DNA of 64,000 nt. Source: Rhexocercosporidium sp. MPI-PUGE-AT-0058. Its lineage: Eukaryota > Ascomycota > Leotiomycetes > Helotiales. This document shows positions 1 through 9,365 of the stretch, piece after piece (the first letter of the stretch is position 1; every line of letters starts with the position of its first letter). The position numbers were made by a program, and so were the translations under genes. Under the pieces are notes generated by a model that did not search any database, was not told the origin of the DNA, and was given only the letters and a program-made list of their open reading frames with translations. The stretch covers positions 1,674,001 to 1,738,000 of the forward strand of contig JAGTJL010000017.1 of assembly GCA_020746875.1 (NCBI GenBank), written 5' to 3'.

Positions 1-20
1 AACCCTCGGTCGCAAAAGCT

Positions 21-1035
21 TTACTTACTAGAGGGAACACGTTGCACCCTGGTCTGAATTTCTGTGTTCAACGGCTTCAGTTTGCGCTCCAAAAGCGAAA
101 TTTTATTAGATTTGGCCTCTAGTGGCGCGTTAAGCATACTTTCCTGTGCTTGTGTAGCATTATCTCTATGCCGTATCATATCAAGGCCCCTTTGAACGGA
201 TTCCTGGTCATTGACGAGCTTTGCCTGAGCCTGGTGTTTTCCCACTTCGGCATTTTCCACGCTCTACTCTGACTCGAAGACTTTTGCTGCATGGCAAGCT
301 TTGCAACTTCGAGCTGGGATTCTCTGTCAATGAGCTCCATATGCCTGGCAGCAGCAGCACTTCCATAGGTCTGCATTGCTGTTCCGAGCTTCGTAATCTC
401 TGTTTGCTTTATAGCCAATTTCTCCTATGTGGTTCACAGCTCCCGATTTGCAGCGGTGACGATGAGCTCTGCCCGTTTGACAGAATCTTCTCGGCCAGAA
501 AGCTCGGCCTACTTCTCAGATTACTCAAAATCTTCTTTTCTGACCTGTGTGCTCCTCGCAGTGAAAGCTTTATCTATCGAAACTAGCTCTGATCCTCGCT
601 TGGTTGCCTGTTTTTTTCTGACCTGGAGGTCCTGAGTACGTACAAGGTGTTCACCGAGTGATTGGAGACGATGCAGGAGAATGAAAGTTTTGAGCTGGTT
701 GGTATTTCTGCTCTGGTCTGACTGATATCGTCCCGGGTGGCCTGAACGCTGCTGTCGATACGAAAGACAGCACTTAACATTCCAGATAGCTAAGTGACAT
801 TAAATTGACGAGCTGGTGGACTTGCTGAGCGTAAAGAAACCCTAGCTGATAGCTCATCTAGGGAGGAGCACTTGTCTTCGTATGCCTGTATTCTCACGTC
901 TACTTCCTGCATCTTAGTTGCTTGTTCCTCTTGAGCCTTGGCAATACACTCTTCCAACCTTAGACTAGTTCTGATTTTCTGATCACCAAGCTCACAGGGT
1001 TTTAGAACCCCCGTGCACGCCGCGCATAACATCAT
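21..1035 (-). pseudogene. Broken coiled-coil protein gene
   Basis: Not recognised as a named family. Minus-strand reading gives three successive open stretches: 1035-583 (one frame, interrupted by TAG at 790-792), then about 583-262 in a second frame, then about 262-21 in a third. All are rich in Glu, Gln, Lys, Ala and Leu in a coiled-coil-like pattern. The middle stretch carries at least four in-frame stops between about 590 and 420 (TAA, TAG, TGA, TAG), each one C-to-T step away from CAA, CAG or CGA, as expected from RIP or cytosine deamination on the coding strand. At least two frameshifts separate the parts. The base composition is not AT-rich, so mutation was light. The gene end may lie left of the window. 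It is probably a dead copy of a longer coiled-coil gene; identity unknown. Confidence 0.5.
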
Positions 1036-1227
1036 ACCCGCGTTGGCTGCGTTACCAGTGCGAAGCCTTTAATAGAACCCCACCATAGAAGTCATGGCGG
1101 TCTGAATTTCTCGGTGGTCGGCTCGGCCCAGCTACAGAGAATTGAAGATATCGTTTTAGAATATGTAAAAGTTATAGGCGAGGAAGGCTTTAAAGTTAAA
1201 AGGTTGATTTATTTATTATAGGATCAA

Positions 1228-1232
1228 GGGCT
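1228..1232. repeat. Target site duplication (left), GGGCT
   Basis: The five bases before the 5' LTR are GGGCT; the same five bases occur at 9498-9502 at the end of the 3' LTR. If they are the duplication, the LTR proper ends at ...TTTTCT (1364 and 9497). The overlap with the last shared LTR bases leaves a 2-bp ambiguity. Confidence 0.5.
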
Positions 1233-1366
1233 TGTGGAGAGTTCCTTCCCAAAGAGTGTTCCGCGTCATGTGACGCGGCTTTACGTAAATATTCTGAGGG
1301 GTAGCCTCAGCATTCCTAGAAAATACAACTACCATTGGTCCACTTGAGAATCAACCTCTTTTCTGG
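1233..1366 (+). repeat. 5' LTR (134 bp)
   Basis: Identical base for base to 9366-9499. Starts TGTGGAGAG; the usual terminal CA is not evident at the right end. Contains two hairpins: CCGCGTCA/TGACGCGG (1261-1278, 2-nt centre) and CTGAGG/CCTCAG (1294-1310, 5-nt loop). Confidence 0.93.
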
Positions 1367-1381
1367 TGAGCCACGCAGGGG
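1364..1381 (+). promoter_or_regulatory. Probable tRNA primer binding site
   Basis: The bases at the LTR edge read TGGTGAGCCACGCAGGGG. A primer binding site begins TGG because it pairs with the tRNA 3' CCA; here the complement ends ...GGCTCACCA. The tRNA species was not identified. Confidence 0.55.
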
Positions 1382-1940
1382 AGCGCAAGAACTTTGCATA
1401 GGTTCAAGTCTCTTCTCTTCTGTTTCTTTTGCGATCAGTTTACATCTCTCCACGAAAGAATTGCTGCTCTGAGCGTCGCAATCAAGTTCACCACGCAGAA
1501 ACTCATCAAGCCGTACCAGCTGCGCCAGCAATCAGAACGTCTGTCAGCACTTCAAAAGAATAACGTCACCAACAATCCAGACAACCAGACGAGTGGTCCC
1601 AGCCCAAAAAGAGCATTCCAAAGCCTGTCCAAGCTGTTTGTTCTGAAATCCATTCATTGGAAAGGCTGCTAGCAGCGGAGCCCGAACACTGGAAGGTGGG
1701 ACCCGGCAGAAAGCCAACGTCATCCGCCCATAGGTTCCGGTCGAAAAGAACCACCATTCCAACACCCCAAACCTCCCAAGAAGCTGCTCAAGAAGGCTCC
1801 CAGTCATTGAGCATCATCTGGCCACTGACCAGAAAAGCATCCAACCTCCAACAGTTGATGCCGGGCATACATATCCAAAGCCCATGCATTGACCAACATC
1901 TTGCAGCAAGCCTTGAGCAGTCCAACTGACGAGGAGCTGT
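1382..1940 (+). other. Retrotransposon 5' leader
   Basis: Untranslated leader between the primer site and gag. No ORF of interest; an in-frame TGA at 1914-1916 bounds the gag frame on the left. Confidence 0.6.
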
Positions 1941-4900
1941 ATGCACCAACCAAACGAAGCATCAGAAACCCAAGAAGCCTACCCAGACTCAGACTGCACT
2001 GAGGAGTCTAGCATTGCGGATACCTCCTTTACCCAGCTCATCAAGAGTATTCCAGCCCAGCAGCAATCATTCAGCAACCTCCAGACTTCCAGCCCAACCA
2101 AGCTCCAGAATCTCCGATCAGAGTTGGAGAAGCTGTTCCAGTCCAATACTGCATCAAGCAATCAGCACAGCAGCGACCCCCCTCAGCCACTCGAACCCAA
2201 CAACAAGGCGTGGGAGCAGAAGCCAACCGCAACATCAAACAGCTTGGGAGTTAGTGGAGATCAGCAACTTGAGCCAGTTTCTGTTCGGACCAGCAGCCCA
2301 GACAGCTTGTCGTCTTTCTCCAGTTCTGCTAGCTTGTTCTCCCCGGAAGAAGTGCGAAGCCTACTAGGAAAACCACCCATTGGCAAATCAGCCCAACCCT
2401 CCAGTTCGGACACTCCAGTTCATCCAATTAGTTGTGGCCCCAATCTCGAGATTCGGGAACCGCCTGAAAAGTCAAACCCGGAATTACAGGATCTCCCAAG
2501 TGTACCAAGCCGGATTCTTGAAGTGTCTGCTGTTGCTCTTCCAGCCATGTCGGCCACAAAGATGCCTCGGTTTGACCGATGCAAAGATTATGACGGTGAA
2601 ATGCCTGCTGAGTTGTGGTTGGATCGACTTGACTACGACTTCGAGGTTCATAGTGAGACCCCTCCCACAGCTCCAACATATCTCAGGGCCATCTCAATCC
2701 TGTTAGGTGGAGAGGCTTCAAGGAGATTCAGATCAAACCCGCGAATGAAGTCTATCATGACCAACCGTTCAACCGCTGGAGCTGAAGAGAAAGCCGAAGT
2801 CATTGAGTGGCTGAAGCTTCAGTACCCAAACGATGATGCTCCGGTTGAGGAAATTGATGTAATGACTGAAGTTTCCAATCTCCAACAAGGCGCTGCGGAG
2901 AATCTCACCTCCTACTACTCCAGAACCGCTGCACTGCTGAAGCGCACGGGTGGAAAAGACCTGGAGAAAACCAAGATTGGAGAATCAAGCCCAGTACAAA
3001 AGGATTCTGATCGGTATATCTTGACCTCTATCACCTCGGCATTTGTCAGAGGAGTGCGAGATGACAAGCTCCGATCACACGCGTTAAGCAATAATGTTCT
3101 TCTCATCCCTTGCTTATGGAAAACATATGAGATCCTATGTCTATCGCAGCAGGCTATCAGAGCTCAGGAAAAGATCGAAGCAGACATTGAAATGCGCAGA
3201 TATCATGAGCGTCTGGAGAACTACGTCGAGCTCCATTCAGGAATGCCAGCCTGTGTAGCCCTAGCTGCTCAGAGTGATCGCAGCTGCAACATCCAGCAAC
3301 CACCAAACCCACAGCAGTCAAACCAGTCAGCTCAGCCAGCCCAGACAGCTCGGCCAGCCCAGCTGGCACTACCAGCACCAACCCAAGCAGCTCCAGCCAG
3401 ACCAGCTACAACGACCCAGATGGGAGCAGCAGCTAATCCGGCTCCGGCTCCAAACTCTGCGGGACCAGCTGGTCAATATCAGCAAAGATACCCTCCAAGA
3501 TACCCTTCAAGCTCAGGCTATGGCTCTGGCTTTCAGAGGAATTCTGCTCAACCATCTGCCAGAGGAGTAGCTCCAATGTATCCGCCACTCAAACAAGCCA
3601 AGGACTCGTTGAACCCGTTCATCAATGGATCAATAGTATACAATAAGGAAAGAGATGGGCTCCTCTGTGTGGATTGCGGTGTCTGCGGCCACGTCAAGTT
3701 CCAATGCACCAATGCTCCTCTGCCGTTCTGGGAAAAGGCTCACTTGCGAAGCCTGGTTTTCCCAACCACTACTGTAGCTGCTCACCACGCGGAATTGTGG
3801 ACTGAGTTAAGAGATGAAGCTGGGCCAAATGCGCGTGAAGGAAACTCTCAGCCTTTTGGAGTTCATCGACCGAACTCTGCTCAGTCTGCTGCGTCAATCA
3901 GCCCAAGCACCACATCTCCTTCAACTGGAACCAGCACGCCAGTTTCTACTACTAGTGGCAGTGTTCCGTTTGAACAGTTTGTTCATTCTAGAAAAGTCAC
4001 GGTTGATCTTGAGGGAGACCAGGGTACGAAAGCTTTACTTGGGGCCATTGAGAATCTGCAGTACCACGCGTTGAGCATTTCAAGCCAAGAGCAGAATGAG
4101 GCTGCTCCGCTGGTTAACTCTTTCATGGCTTCACGTACCAGGAAGAGGGTGCGCATTCATTCATCAGAGGAGGATCATGAGGCCGAACCACGGAGAGCAG
4201 ACACCGCCAACCAGGGCACGAACGGGAGTTCCAGCTCCAAGAACGGCGAGAAGAAGTTGAGGCAGTTGAGAGAGATTGTGGGTCGTGAAGGATTAGGGCC
4301 AATTAATTATAGGGACCTGGCTTCACGCATTAATGTTCCGCTGAATCTACTGGAACTGTATCAACTTTCACCGGAGGTATCAAAGCAGTTCAGAAAGCTA
4401 TCTACACGCAAAAACCAAAAGAGAGCTCGGAAGCAGAATCCAGCATCAGCAGATCAACCAGACTCACCAAGCACAGCCGCCGCTGCATCTGCTGCTACAG
4501 TTGGGTCAAAGTTGGTTCAGGTTGCTCCCAGAATCCACCCAGATGACAAGGCTTGGAAGATCCCCACATCTATTAGGGTACCAAGCAAGGGAAAGGTCAC
4601 AGTTGTGGATCTGCCAGTTGGAATGTGTGCATCAGATCAGGGTAGCGATATCATCATCATCACTCCAGCTCTGCAGCAGAAGTTGGGGTTGCAAACTACC
4701 ACCCTTAACTCCAAAGGTTTCTCGGGAGTTAGCTTTGGAACGGCGGATGGAGTGATGCATAAGCTGGATCACTTTGTGACCTTTGAGATGGGTGTAAAGG
4801 GTATATGGAGAAAGGTTCACGCTTTTGTCCGTGCATCTACGGGCCCCAGAGATACGGAGTTGAGTCTGCTGCTTGGACTGCCATGGCTTCACGCAGTTGG

Positions 4901-5186
4901 AGCCAAGTTTGATATCTGCAAAAGCACGCTCACAATTGGAGGCAATATGGGGAAGGAAAAGCCAGTCACTATTCAGGGACCGCTGTTCGCTCCTTTTAGT
5001 CATTTGAATTTGGTCCTGCACCCTAAGGCTCCTTCTCAACGCGACATCGACAACCTCACTATCAAATTCGCTGATCAAGAATCTGATCAGCACACCACCA
5101 GCGATTCTGAGGTTGATTCTGATTCATCTGGAGAAGAAACCTCATCTGACGACGAATCTGAGACTGAGCGCGCTCCAAAAAACTGA
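1941..5186 (+). CDS. gag: Gag-protease polyprotein of the LTR element
   Basis: 1081 aa. The ATG at 1941 is the first in frame after a stop at 1914. Residues 1-200 are Ser/Gln/Pro-rich and low in order; about 200-440 is the capsid-like part (W, L and Y-rich helices); 470-560 is Gln/Pro/Ala-rich; residues 576-589 form a perfect CCHC zinc knuckle (C-x2-C-x4-H-x4-C) for RNA binding. Residues about 870-1030 look like a retropepsin domain: the position of the catalytic D-S/T-G is D899-Q-G901, followed by the hydrophobic IIIITPAL stretch and later LLLGLPWL, the usual protease second half. The C-terminus is acidic (Asp/Glu/Ser). Protease is thus in the gag frame, and the zero-frame stop at 5184-5186 directly follows the slippery heptamer. 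Forms the particle shell; the protease cleaves gag and pol. Confidence 0.9.
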   Translation: MHQPNEASETQEAYPDSDCTEESSIADTSFTQLIKSIPAQQQSFSNLQTSSPTKLQNLRSELEKLFQSNTASSNQHSSDPPQPLEPNNKAWEQKPTATSNSLGVSGDQQLEPVSVRTSSPDSLSSFSSSASLFSPEEVRSLLGKPPIGKSAQPSSSDTPVHPISCGPNLEIREPPEKSNPELQDLPSVPSRILEVSAVALPAMSATKMPRFDRCKDYDGEMPAELWLDRLDYDFEVHSETPPTAPTYLRAISILLGGEASRRFRSNPRMKSIMTNRSTAGAEEKAEVIEWLKLQYPNDDAPVEEIDVMTEVSNLQQGAAENLTSYYSRTAALLKRTGGKDLEKTKIGESSPVQKDSDRYILTSITSAFVRGVRDDKLRSHALSNNVLLIPCLWKTYEILCLSQQAIRAQEKIEADIEMRRYHERLENYVELHSGMPACVALAAQSDRSCNIQQPPNPQQSNQSAQPAQTARPAQLALPAPTQAAPARPATTTQMGAAANPAPAPNSAGPAGQYQQRYPPRYPSSSGYGSGFQRNSAQPSARGVAPMYPPLKQAKDSLNPFINGSIVYNKERDGLLCVDCGVCGHVKFQCTNAPLPFWEKAHLRSLVFPTTTVAAHHAELWTELRDEAGPNAREGNSQPFGVHRPNSAQSAASISPSTTSPSTGTSTPVSTTSGSVPFEQFVHSRKVTVDLEGDQGTKALLGAIENLQYHALSISSQEQNEAAPLVNSFMASRTRKRVRIHSSEEDHEAEPRRADTANQGTNGSSSSKNGEKKLRQLREIVGREGLGPINYRDLASRINVPLNLLELYQLSPEVSKQFRKLSTRKNQKRARKQNPASADQPDSPSTAAAASAATVGSKLVQVAPRIHPDDKAWKIPTSIRVPSKGKVTVVDLPVGMCASDQGSDIIIITPALQQKLGLQTTTLNSKGFSGVSFGTADGVMHKLDHFVTFEMGVKGIWRKVHAFVRASTGPRDTELSLLLGLPWLHAVGAKFDICKSTLTIGGNMGKEKPVTIQGPLFAPFSHLNLVLHPKAPSQRDIDNLTIKFADQESDQHTTSDSEVDSDSSGEETSSDDESETERAPKN
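5177..5183 (+). promoter_or_regulatory. -1 ribosomal frameshift heptamer A_AAA_AAC
   Basis: In the gag frame the last sense codons are CCA AAA AAC followed at once by TGA (5184-5186), giving the canonical X_XXY_YYZ heptamer A_AAA_AAC. The pol frame is -1 relative to gag and is open from 5168 (after a TGA at 5165-5167) through 9136, so slipping back one base leads straight into pol. Small stems downstream (CGTC/GACG at 5198-5213, GAGC/GCTC at 5228-5241) are weak stimulator candidates; I saw no strong pseudoknot. Confidence 0.85.
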
Positions 5187-8100
5187 GTTCACCACCTCGT
5201 CCTGGGAAAGACGTTAAACTCACCAAAGAGCTGGGAGGCTCATCTGTGAAGCTGCTAGAGAACAACGCTCAACAGCATCCTGAAAACCACCCACAGGAAT
5301 TGAAACCACCTACAATCATCCAGCTGTCTGATTCAAATGCCAAACCTGGTGGCGCTGAATCCTATACATCAAAGAATCTGATCCACCAAGGTCCCAAACC
5401 TCTCACCAGCAATGACCAGTCTGCATTTCTGCAAACCCCTACATCTGAACCAGAGTCCGGAAAAGTCACCCCAGCATCCCAAGCATTGCTCAAGCTGCTC
5501 AAGAGCATTCCAAAGCATCGACCAGCATCTGAAAGGAGACCACGCTCCAACTTCCTAGTGTCCCAAAGCTGTAGGATCCGAGCCCTTGAACATCCTATAC
5601 ATCGGCATGCATCTGGAGCTCAGCCACTGATCAAGAGCCAGCAAGCTCAGGTTCACGCACCAGCATTCCCCACCGAGAGAAGAATCAGCAGACTTTCACT
5701 TGAGCCTGTGTCTGACCAGACACTTGAAGAGTGGGTCCAGAAGTGCCAGTTGACATTTGGTTTGGAGATCCCAGCAGCCAAACTTCGAGAGGTGCAGCAG
5801 CTTCTGTACACTTATAGAGCAGTCAACTCTACCAGCCTGGAAGACATCCCTTGCACAGACCTGTATGTTCACAAAGCCAGAGTGCCAGACCAAGCTACCC
5901 CATTTGCAGACAATGCTCCCAGAAGATACACTCCGACTAAGCTGGCTTGGTTGAACAAAACAATCACAGAAGGAATAGACTGTGGCATGTTTGAGAGCAC
6001 AATGATCGCCAATGGCCGTTTGTCTGATTGGAATTCTCATCCCCACTTAGTAGTCAAGGGTTCGGAATCCAAAGCGGCCAAAGAAGAGTACAGAGTAACC
6101 TTTGATTACTCCAAGATCAAGGAGACCACCCCAGGTTGCGTGATGATTAGTATGGCTGAATGCTACGATTACTTGAGCAACCCAAACCATCAGATCTTTC
6201 TACAGCTTGACTTGAAGCATGCATACTGGTCTGTTGATCTCCACCCAGAGCACAGGCATTTCTATGCGTTTTCAGCCCCAGGTCACGGTCAGCTCCAACC
6301 AACCAGAATGCCACAGGGAGCAGCCAGCTCAGCGTTTAGCATGAATGAGCTGATGAAGTTGGTTTTCGGACCTATACCTCGATCTCAAGCTGCAATAGAT
6401 GGAGGTTATGACGATTCTGAGCCATCTTTGTTTTCTCCGAGGTTTGAGGGAAAGGAGCTGGTGCTTCAAGCCCTTATGTTCTACATGGACGATATATTCG
6501 GAGGTTTCAAAGATTTCGACTCAGCATTTGCGTTCCTGAGAGATCATCTACTTCCCAGACTGCTGTGGTCTAAGCTGAAGCTCTCGTTCAAGAAGTGCGC
6601 GCTGTTCATGTCTGAAGTTCTCGTTCTCGGAATACGCCATAAAGCTGGGGGAAAGACTGGAATCAAGTTTGAGAGATCAGCAAAGATCAGAATTTGGCCT
6701 GTTCCAGGAAATGCGTCTGATGTCCGTGGATTCCTGGGAGCCATCCAAATCACCCGGCCCTGGATCAAGAATTTCGCAGAGATAGCTAGACCTTTGAACC
6801 GACTCACTGGGGCAGTGGATTGGAGATGGGAGGATTCCGAAAAGCTCTCCTTTCGGCTGCTGCAAGACTTATGCTCTGGTGTTGTGGAAAGAAATGGCTA
6901 CGACCCTGCTAATGCAGTCTTAATGTTTTCTGATGCAAGTGGTTACGCTGGTGGTTGTTGCATTGTTCAGCAGAGAGTTGGAGAGAAGAAGATGGTTCCA
7001 ATCCTCTTCGACAGCTTCACATTCACGAAGCCTCAGCGCAACTATGGAACCTACAAGCGTGAGCTCCTCACTATCGTGGAGTTTTGCCGCAAATACCACC
7101 ACATGTTCAGAAATGAGAAATCAAGCACTATTCTCACGGATCACCAACCATTGACTCATTTCCTGAATTCTGCTGCTGTGCAGGAGGGAATCTATGCACG
7201 TTGGGCGTCAGAGCTGCGTCTGTTGAATATTACTATCTCGTACATACAAGGAAAGAGAAACAAGACCGCTGACGCTTTGTCCCGGACCATCTTTCCAGGA
7301 GAAGACTGTGATGAGGTCGACCTATCCAGGTTCAAGGATGAGCAATCAGAAGCTGCTGAGCCTATCTGGAAATGGAGGGACGGAATTGATGGCTATGAAA
7401 GGCTCATAGAAGAAATGCTCACAGCTCCTCAGCTAGAGAGTTCTCACAAACTCCAAGAGTTGAAGTTGATGTTTGATCCGCAATCCATTTGTGAGCTGGC
7501 TGGAGATGGAGCAGAAGATTGCCAGTTCATAGCAGCTCTCTGTATGACTGGAAGCCAGTACCAAGCTGTATTTCAGCCAGTTTCGCCTTTCGCTGGTGTA
7601 CCCATTGCGCCAGATTCTCCACCCAAAGATCTCGGAAGTGTGGTCCAGCTGCCAATCTCTGCCAACCCCGCTACGGTGGAGCTACAGGAGCCAGCAGAAG
7701 CCTACTGCAAGAGCCGATGGTATTCTCAAGTTGCCCAGCTGCTGATCAACCAAAAGTTCCCAAACCAAGCAGACAGCGTGCAGCGAAAGAGTCTTGAGAA
7801 CAAAGCATCCAGATACAAGTGGGAGAATAACACGCTCTGGTTCAAATGGAGAGGGGTCTACAAGACTTGCCTGGTAGCAGGCCAAGTTGGAGAAGCCTTG
7901 AGGAAAGCTCACGATCAGGGAGGGCACTTCTCAATGCTGATCACCCTCAGAAAGTTGAGGCACGTCTACTGGCCCACCTTGGTCAATGATACTCGACTCT
8001 ACATCGCAGGATGTCTCCAATGCTCTAAACATGGACCAGCTCAAAGATCTCAACCTCTCTCTAAGATACTCGTTTCTGCTCCCATGGAGCTGCTCGGTGT

Positions 8101-9136
8101 TGATTTCTGCGGCCCATTTCAAGATCTGCCTGAGGAGCACAGGTTTCTGCTCATAGTAGTTGATTACTTCTCCAGGTTTATCTGGACCTACCCATGCTCA
8201 GCTGCTGATTCCCCCAACGTTAACCGATGCTTGGAAGGCCTGTTTTTCACGGATGGGGTTCCTGTTGGCTGCTACGTTGATCCTGGAAGTCACTTTGGGG
8301 AGCTGGTCAGAAACTTTGTGGGGAAAAGAGGGGTGCTATGGTTGAACTCGCCCTCTGCATCCAAGAAAAGTACCGGAATGGCAGAGAAAGCTGTGGATAT
8401 TGTGCAGCAAGCCATGGCTAAGACCGGACCTTCATATGCAGCCAAACTCCAAAAGGTCACCTTGGAAGTCAACTTGCGAGAAATCAGCTTCTTGGGATAT
8501 TCTCCGTTTCATATTCATCGGGGTTACCAACCAAGATCATCAGTGGACCTAGCCTTTCCAGCTCACCACGTCCAAGTGCTCAATCAGAACTTGACCTACC
8601 AGGGCTTCCCGGACGAGTTATGGGGAGCAGATTCTAATGAAAATGAAGAATGGAGCAATTCTGTGTTGGAGCATATTGCTAGTCGCGAAGCGTTACTGGA
8701 GGAAGTGTCTGTCACATCAGACCTACAGCGTCAGAAACGCAAGGAGTATCACGACCTACGGTTCCAAGGGAAGATCAGAAGCTTTCCACTTGGGACTATG
8801 GCTATGCTGTATGACCACACCACCGCTGGCCAGAAGCTGCGGCCATCTTGGAGAGGGCCATTTATTATCTCAGGAACCGGAGGAGAACACAATAGGTCTT
8901 ACACGTTGCGGCAGATCAATGGTGCTCCTATTCCTCGACACTTTCACATTGATCAACTCAAGCCTTTCTATCTCAGAAATTCCTACCTAGTCACCGGGCA
9001 TGAGGAGCGTCTGCCAGTATATCAAAATCTCAGAGCCGGGACAGCATCGCATTCATTGCCTCCAGAGCTACGGATGAAGCGCGAAATGAGGCTCCTACAG
9101 CAACTTACTATTCCAGGAGTTTGGGAAGATGGATGA
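5183..9136 (+). CDS. pol: Pol polyprotein (RT, RNase H, integrase)
   Basis: Read by -1 frameshift; there is no ATG at the beginning (the first start-like codon is GTG at 5246; residue numbers here count from it, 1296 residues). Reverse transcriptase spans about 165-520 with LDLKHAYW, the MPQGA block and the catalytic YMDD at 413-416. RNase H spans about 555-680 with FSDAS (D563) and TDHQPL. The integrase has a zinc-binding H-x3/4-H...C-x2-C region at about 890-925 and a DDE core: D953 (VDFCGPF), D1012 (VDPGSHF), E1047 (GMAEKAV), that is D-x58-D-x34-E. The C-terminal 150 residues carry a basic, Trp-containing GPF/I-like patch; no clear chromodomain. RT-RH-IN order places it in Ty3/gypsy. Intact throughout. 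Confidence 0.93.
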   Translation: MSSPPRPGKDVKLTKELGGSSVKLLENNAQQHPENHPQELKPPTIIQLSDSNAKPGGAESYTSKNLIHQGPKPLTSNDQSAFLQTPTSEPESGKVTPASQALLKLLKSIPKHRPASERRPRSNFLVSQSCRIRALEHPIHRHASGAQPLIKSQQAQVHAPAFPTERRISRLSLEPVSDQTLEEWVQKCQLTFGLEIPAAKLREVQQLLYTYRAVNSTSLEDIPCTDLYVHKARVPDQATPFADNAPRRYTPTKLAWLNKTITEGIDCGMFESTMIANGRLSDWNSHPHLVVKGSESKAAKEEYRVTFDYSKIKETTPGCVMISMAECYDYLSNPNHQIFLQLDLKHAYWSVDLHPEHRHFYAFSAPGHGQLQPTRMPQGAASSAFSMNELMKLVFGPIPRSQAAIDGGYDDSEPSLFSPRFEGKELVLQALMFYMDDIFGGFKDFDSAFAFLRDHLLPRLLWSKLKLSFKKCALFMSEVLVLGIRHKAGGKTGIKFERSAKIRIWPVPGNASDVRGFLGAIQITRPWIKNFAEIARPLNRLTGAVDWRWEDSEKLSFRLLQDLCSGVVERNGYDPANAVLMFSDASGYAGGCCIVQQRVGEKKMVPILFDSFTFTKPQRNYGTYKRELLTIVEFCRKYHHMFRNEKSSTILTDHQPLTHFLNSAAVQEGIYARWASELRLLNITISYIQGKRNKTADALSRTIFPGEDCDEVDLSRFKDEQSEAAEPIWKWRDGIDGYERLIEEMLTAPQLESSHKLQELKLMFDPQSICELAGDGAEDCQFIAALCMTGSQYQAVFQPVSPFAGVPIAPDSPPKDLGSVVQLPISANPATVELQEPAEAYCKSRWYSQVAQLLINQKFPNQADSVQRKSLENKASRYKWENNTLWFKWRGVYKTCLVAGQVGEALRKAHDQGGHFSMLITLRKLRHVYWPTLVNDTRLYIAGCLQCSKHGPAQRSQPLSKILVSAPMELLGVDFCGPFQDLPEEHRFLLIVVDYFSRFIWTYPCSAADSPNVNRCLEGLFFTDGVPVGCYVDPGSHFGELVRNFVGKRGVLWLNSPSASKKSTGMAEKAVDIVQQAMAKTGPSYAAKLQKVTLEVNLREISFLGYSPFHIHRGYQPRSSVDLAFPAHHVQVLNQNLTYQGFPDELWGADSNENEEWSNSVLEHIASREALLEEVSVTSDLQRQKRKEYHDLRFQGKIRSFPLGTMAMLYDHTTAGQKLRPSWRGPFIISGTGGEHNRSYTLRQINGAPIPRHFHIDQLKPFYLRNSYLVTGHEERLPVYQNLRAGTASHSLPPELRMKREMRLLQQLTIPGVWEDG

Positions 9137-9333
9137 ATGAACGGAGGGTCTGAAACGCATGGTTTGGGATGTATACTTTAGAGTGTATGAGTATAGGTTT
9201 GGGGGGGGTTTGGTTTGCATTTGTTATCTAAGGATTAGCACTGGGCGCTGGGTAGTTTGCTGGAAGGTTATCTGTTGCTTCATTGAGAGTTATGGAGTTT
9301 TGGGAATGGCAGTGATTAGCTTAGCTTTGGTAG

Positions 9334-9365
9334 GTCTCGGGGGCGAGACTTGCTGGGTGGGGACA
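9334..9365 (+). promoter_or_regulatory. Hairpin and purine-rich tract before 3' LTR
   Basis: GTCTCG/CGAGAC arms around GGGG (9334-9349), then a G-rich tract (GGGTGGGGACA) abutting the 3' LTR, in the place of a polypurine tract that primes plus-strand synthesis. The tract is not a pure purine run. Confidence 0.4.

Noticed and set aside
5246..5248. GTG at 5246 as pol start codon
   Set aside because: The pol frame is open upstream to 5168 and the -1 heptamer explains its translation; GTG initiation is not needed in a eukaryote.
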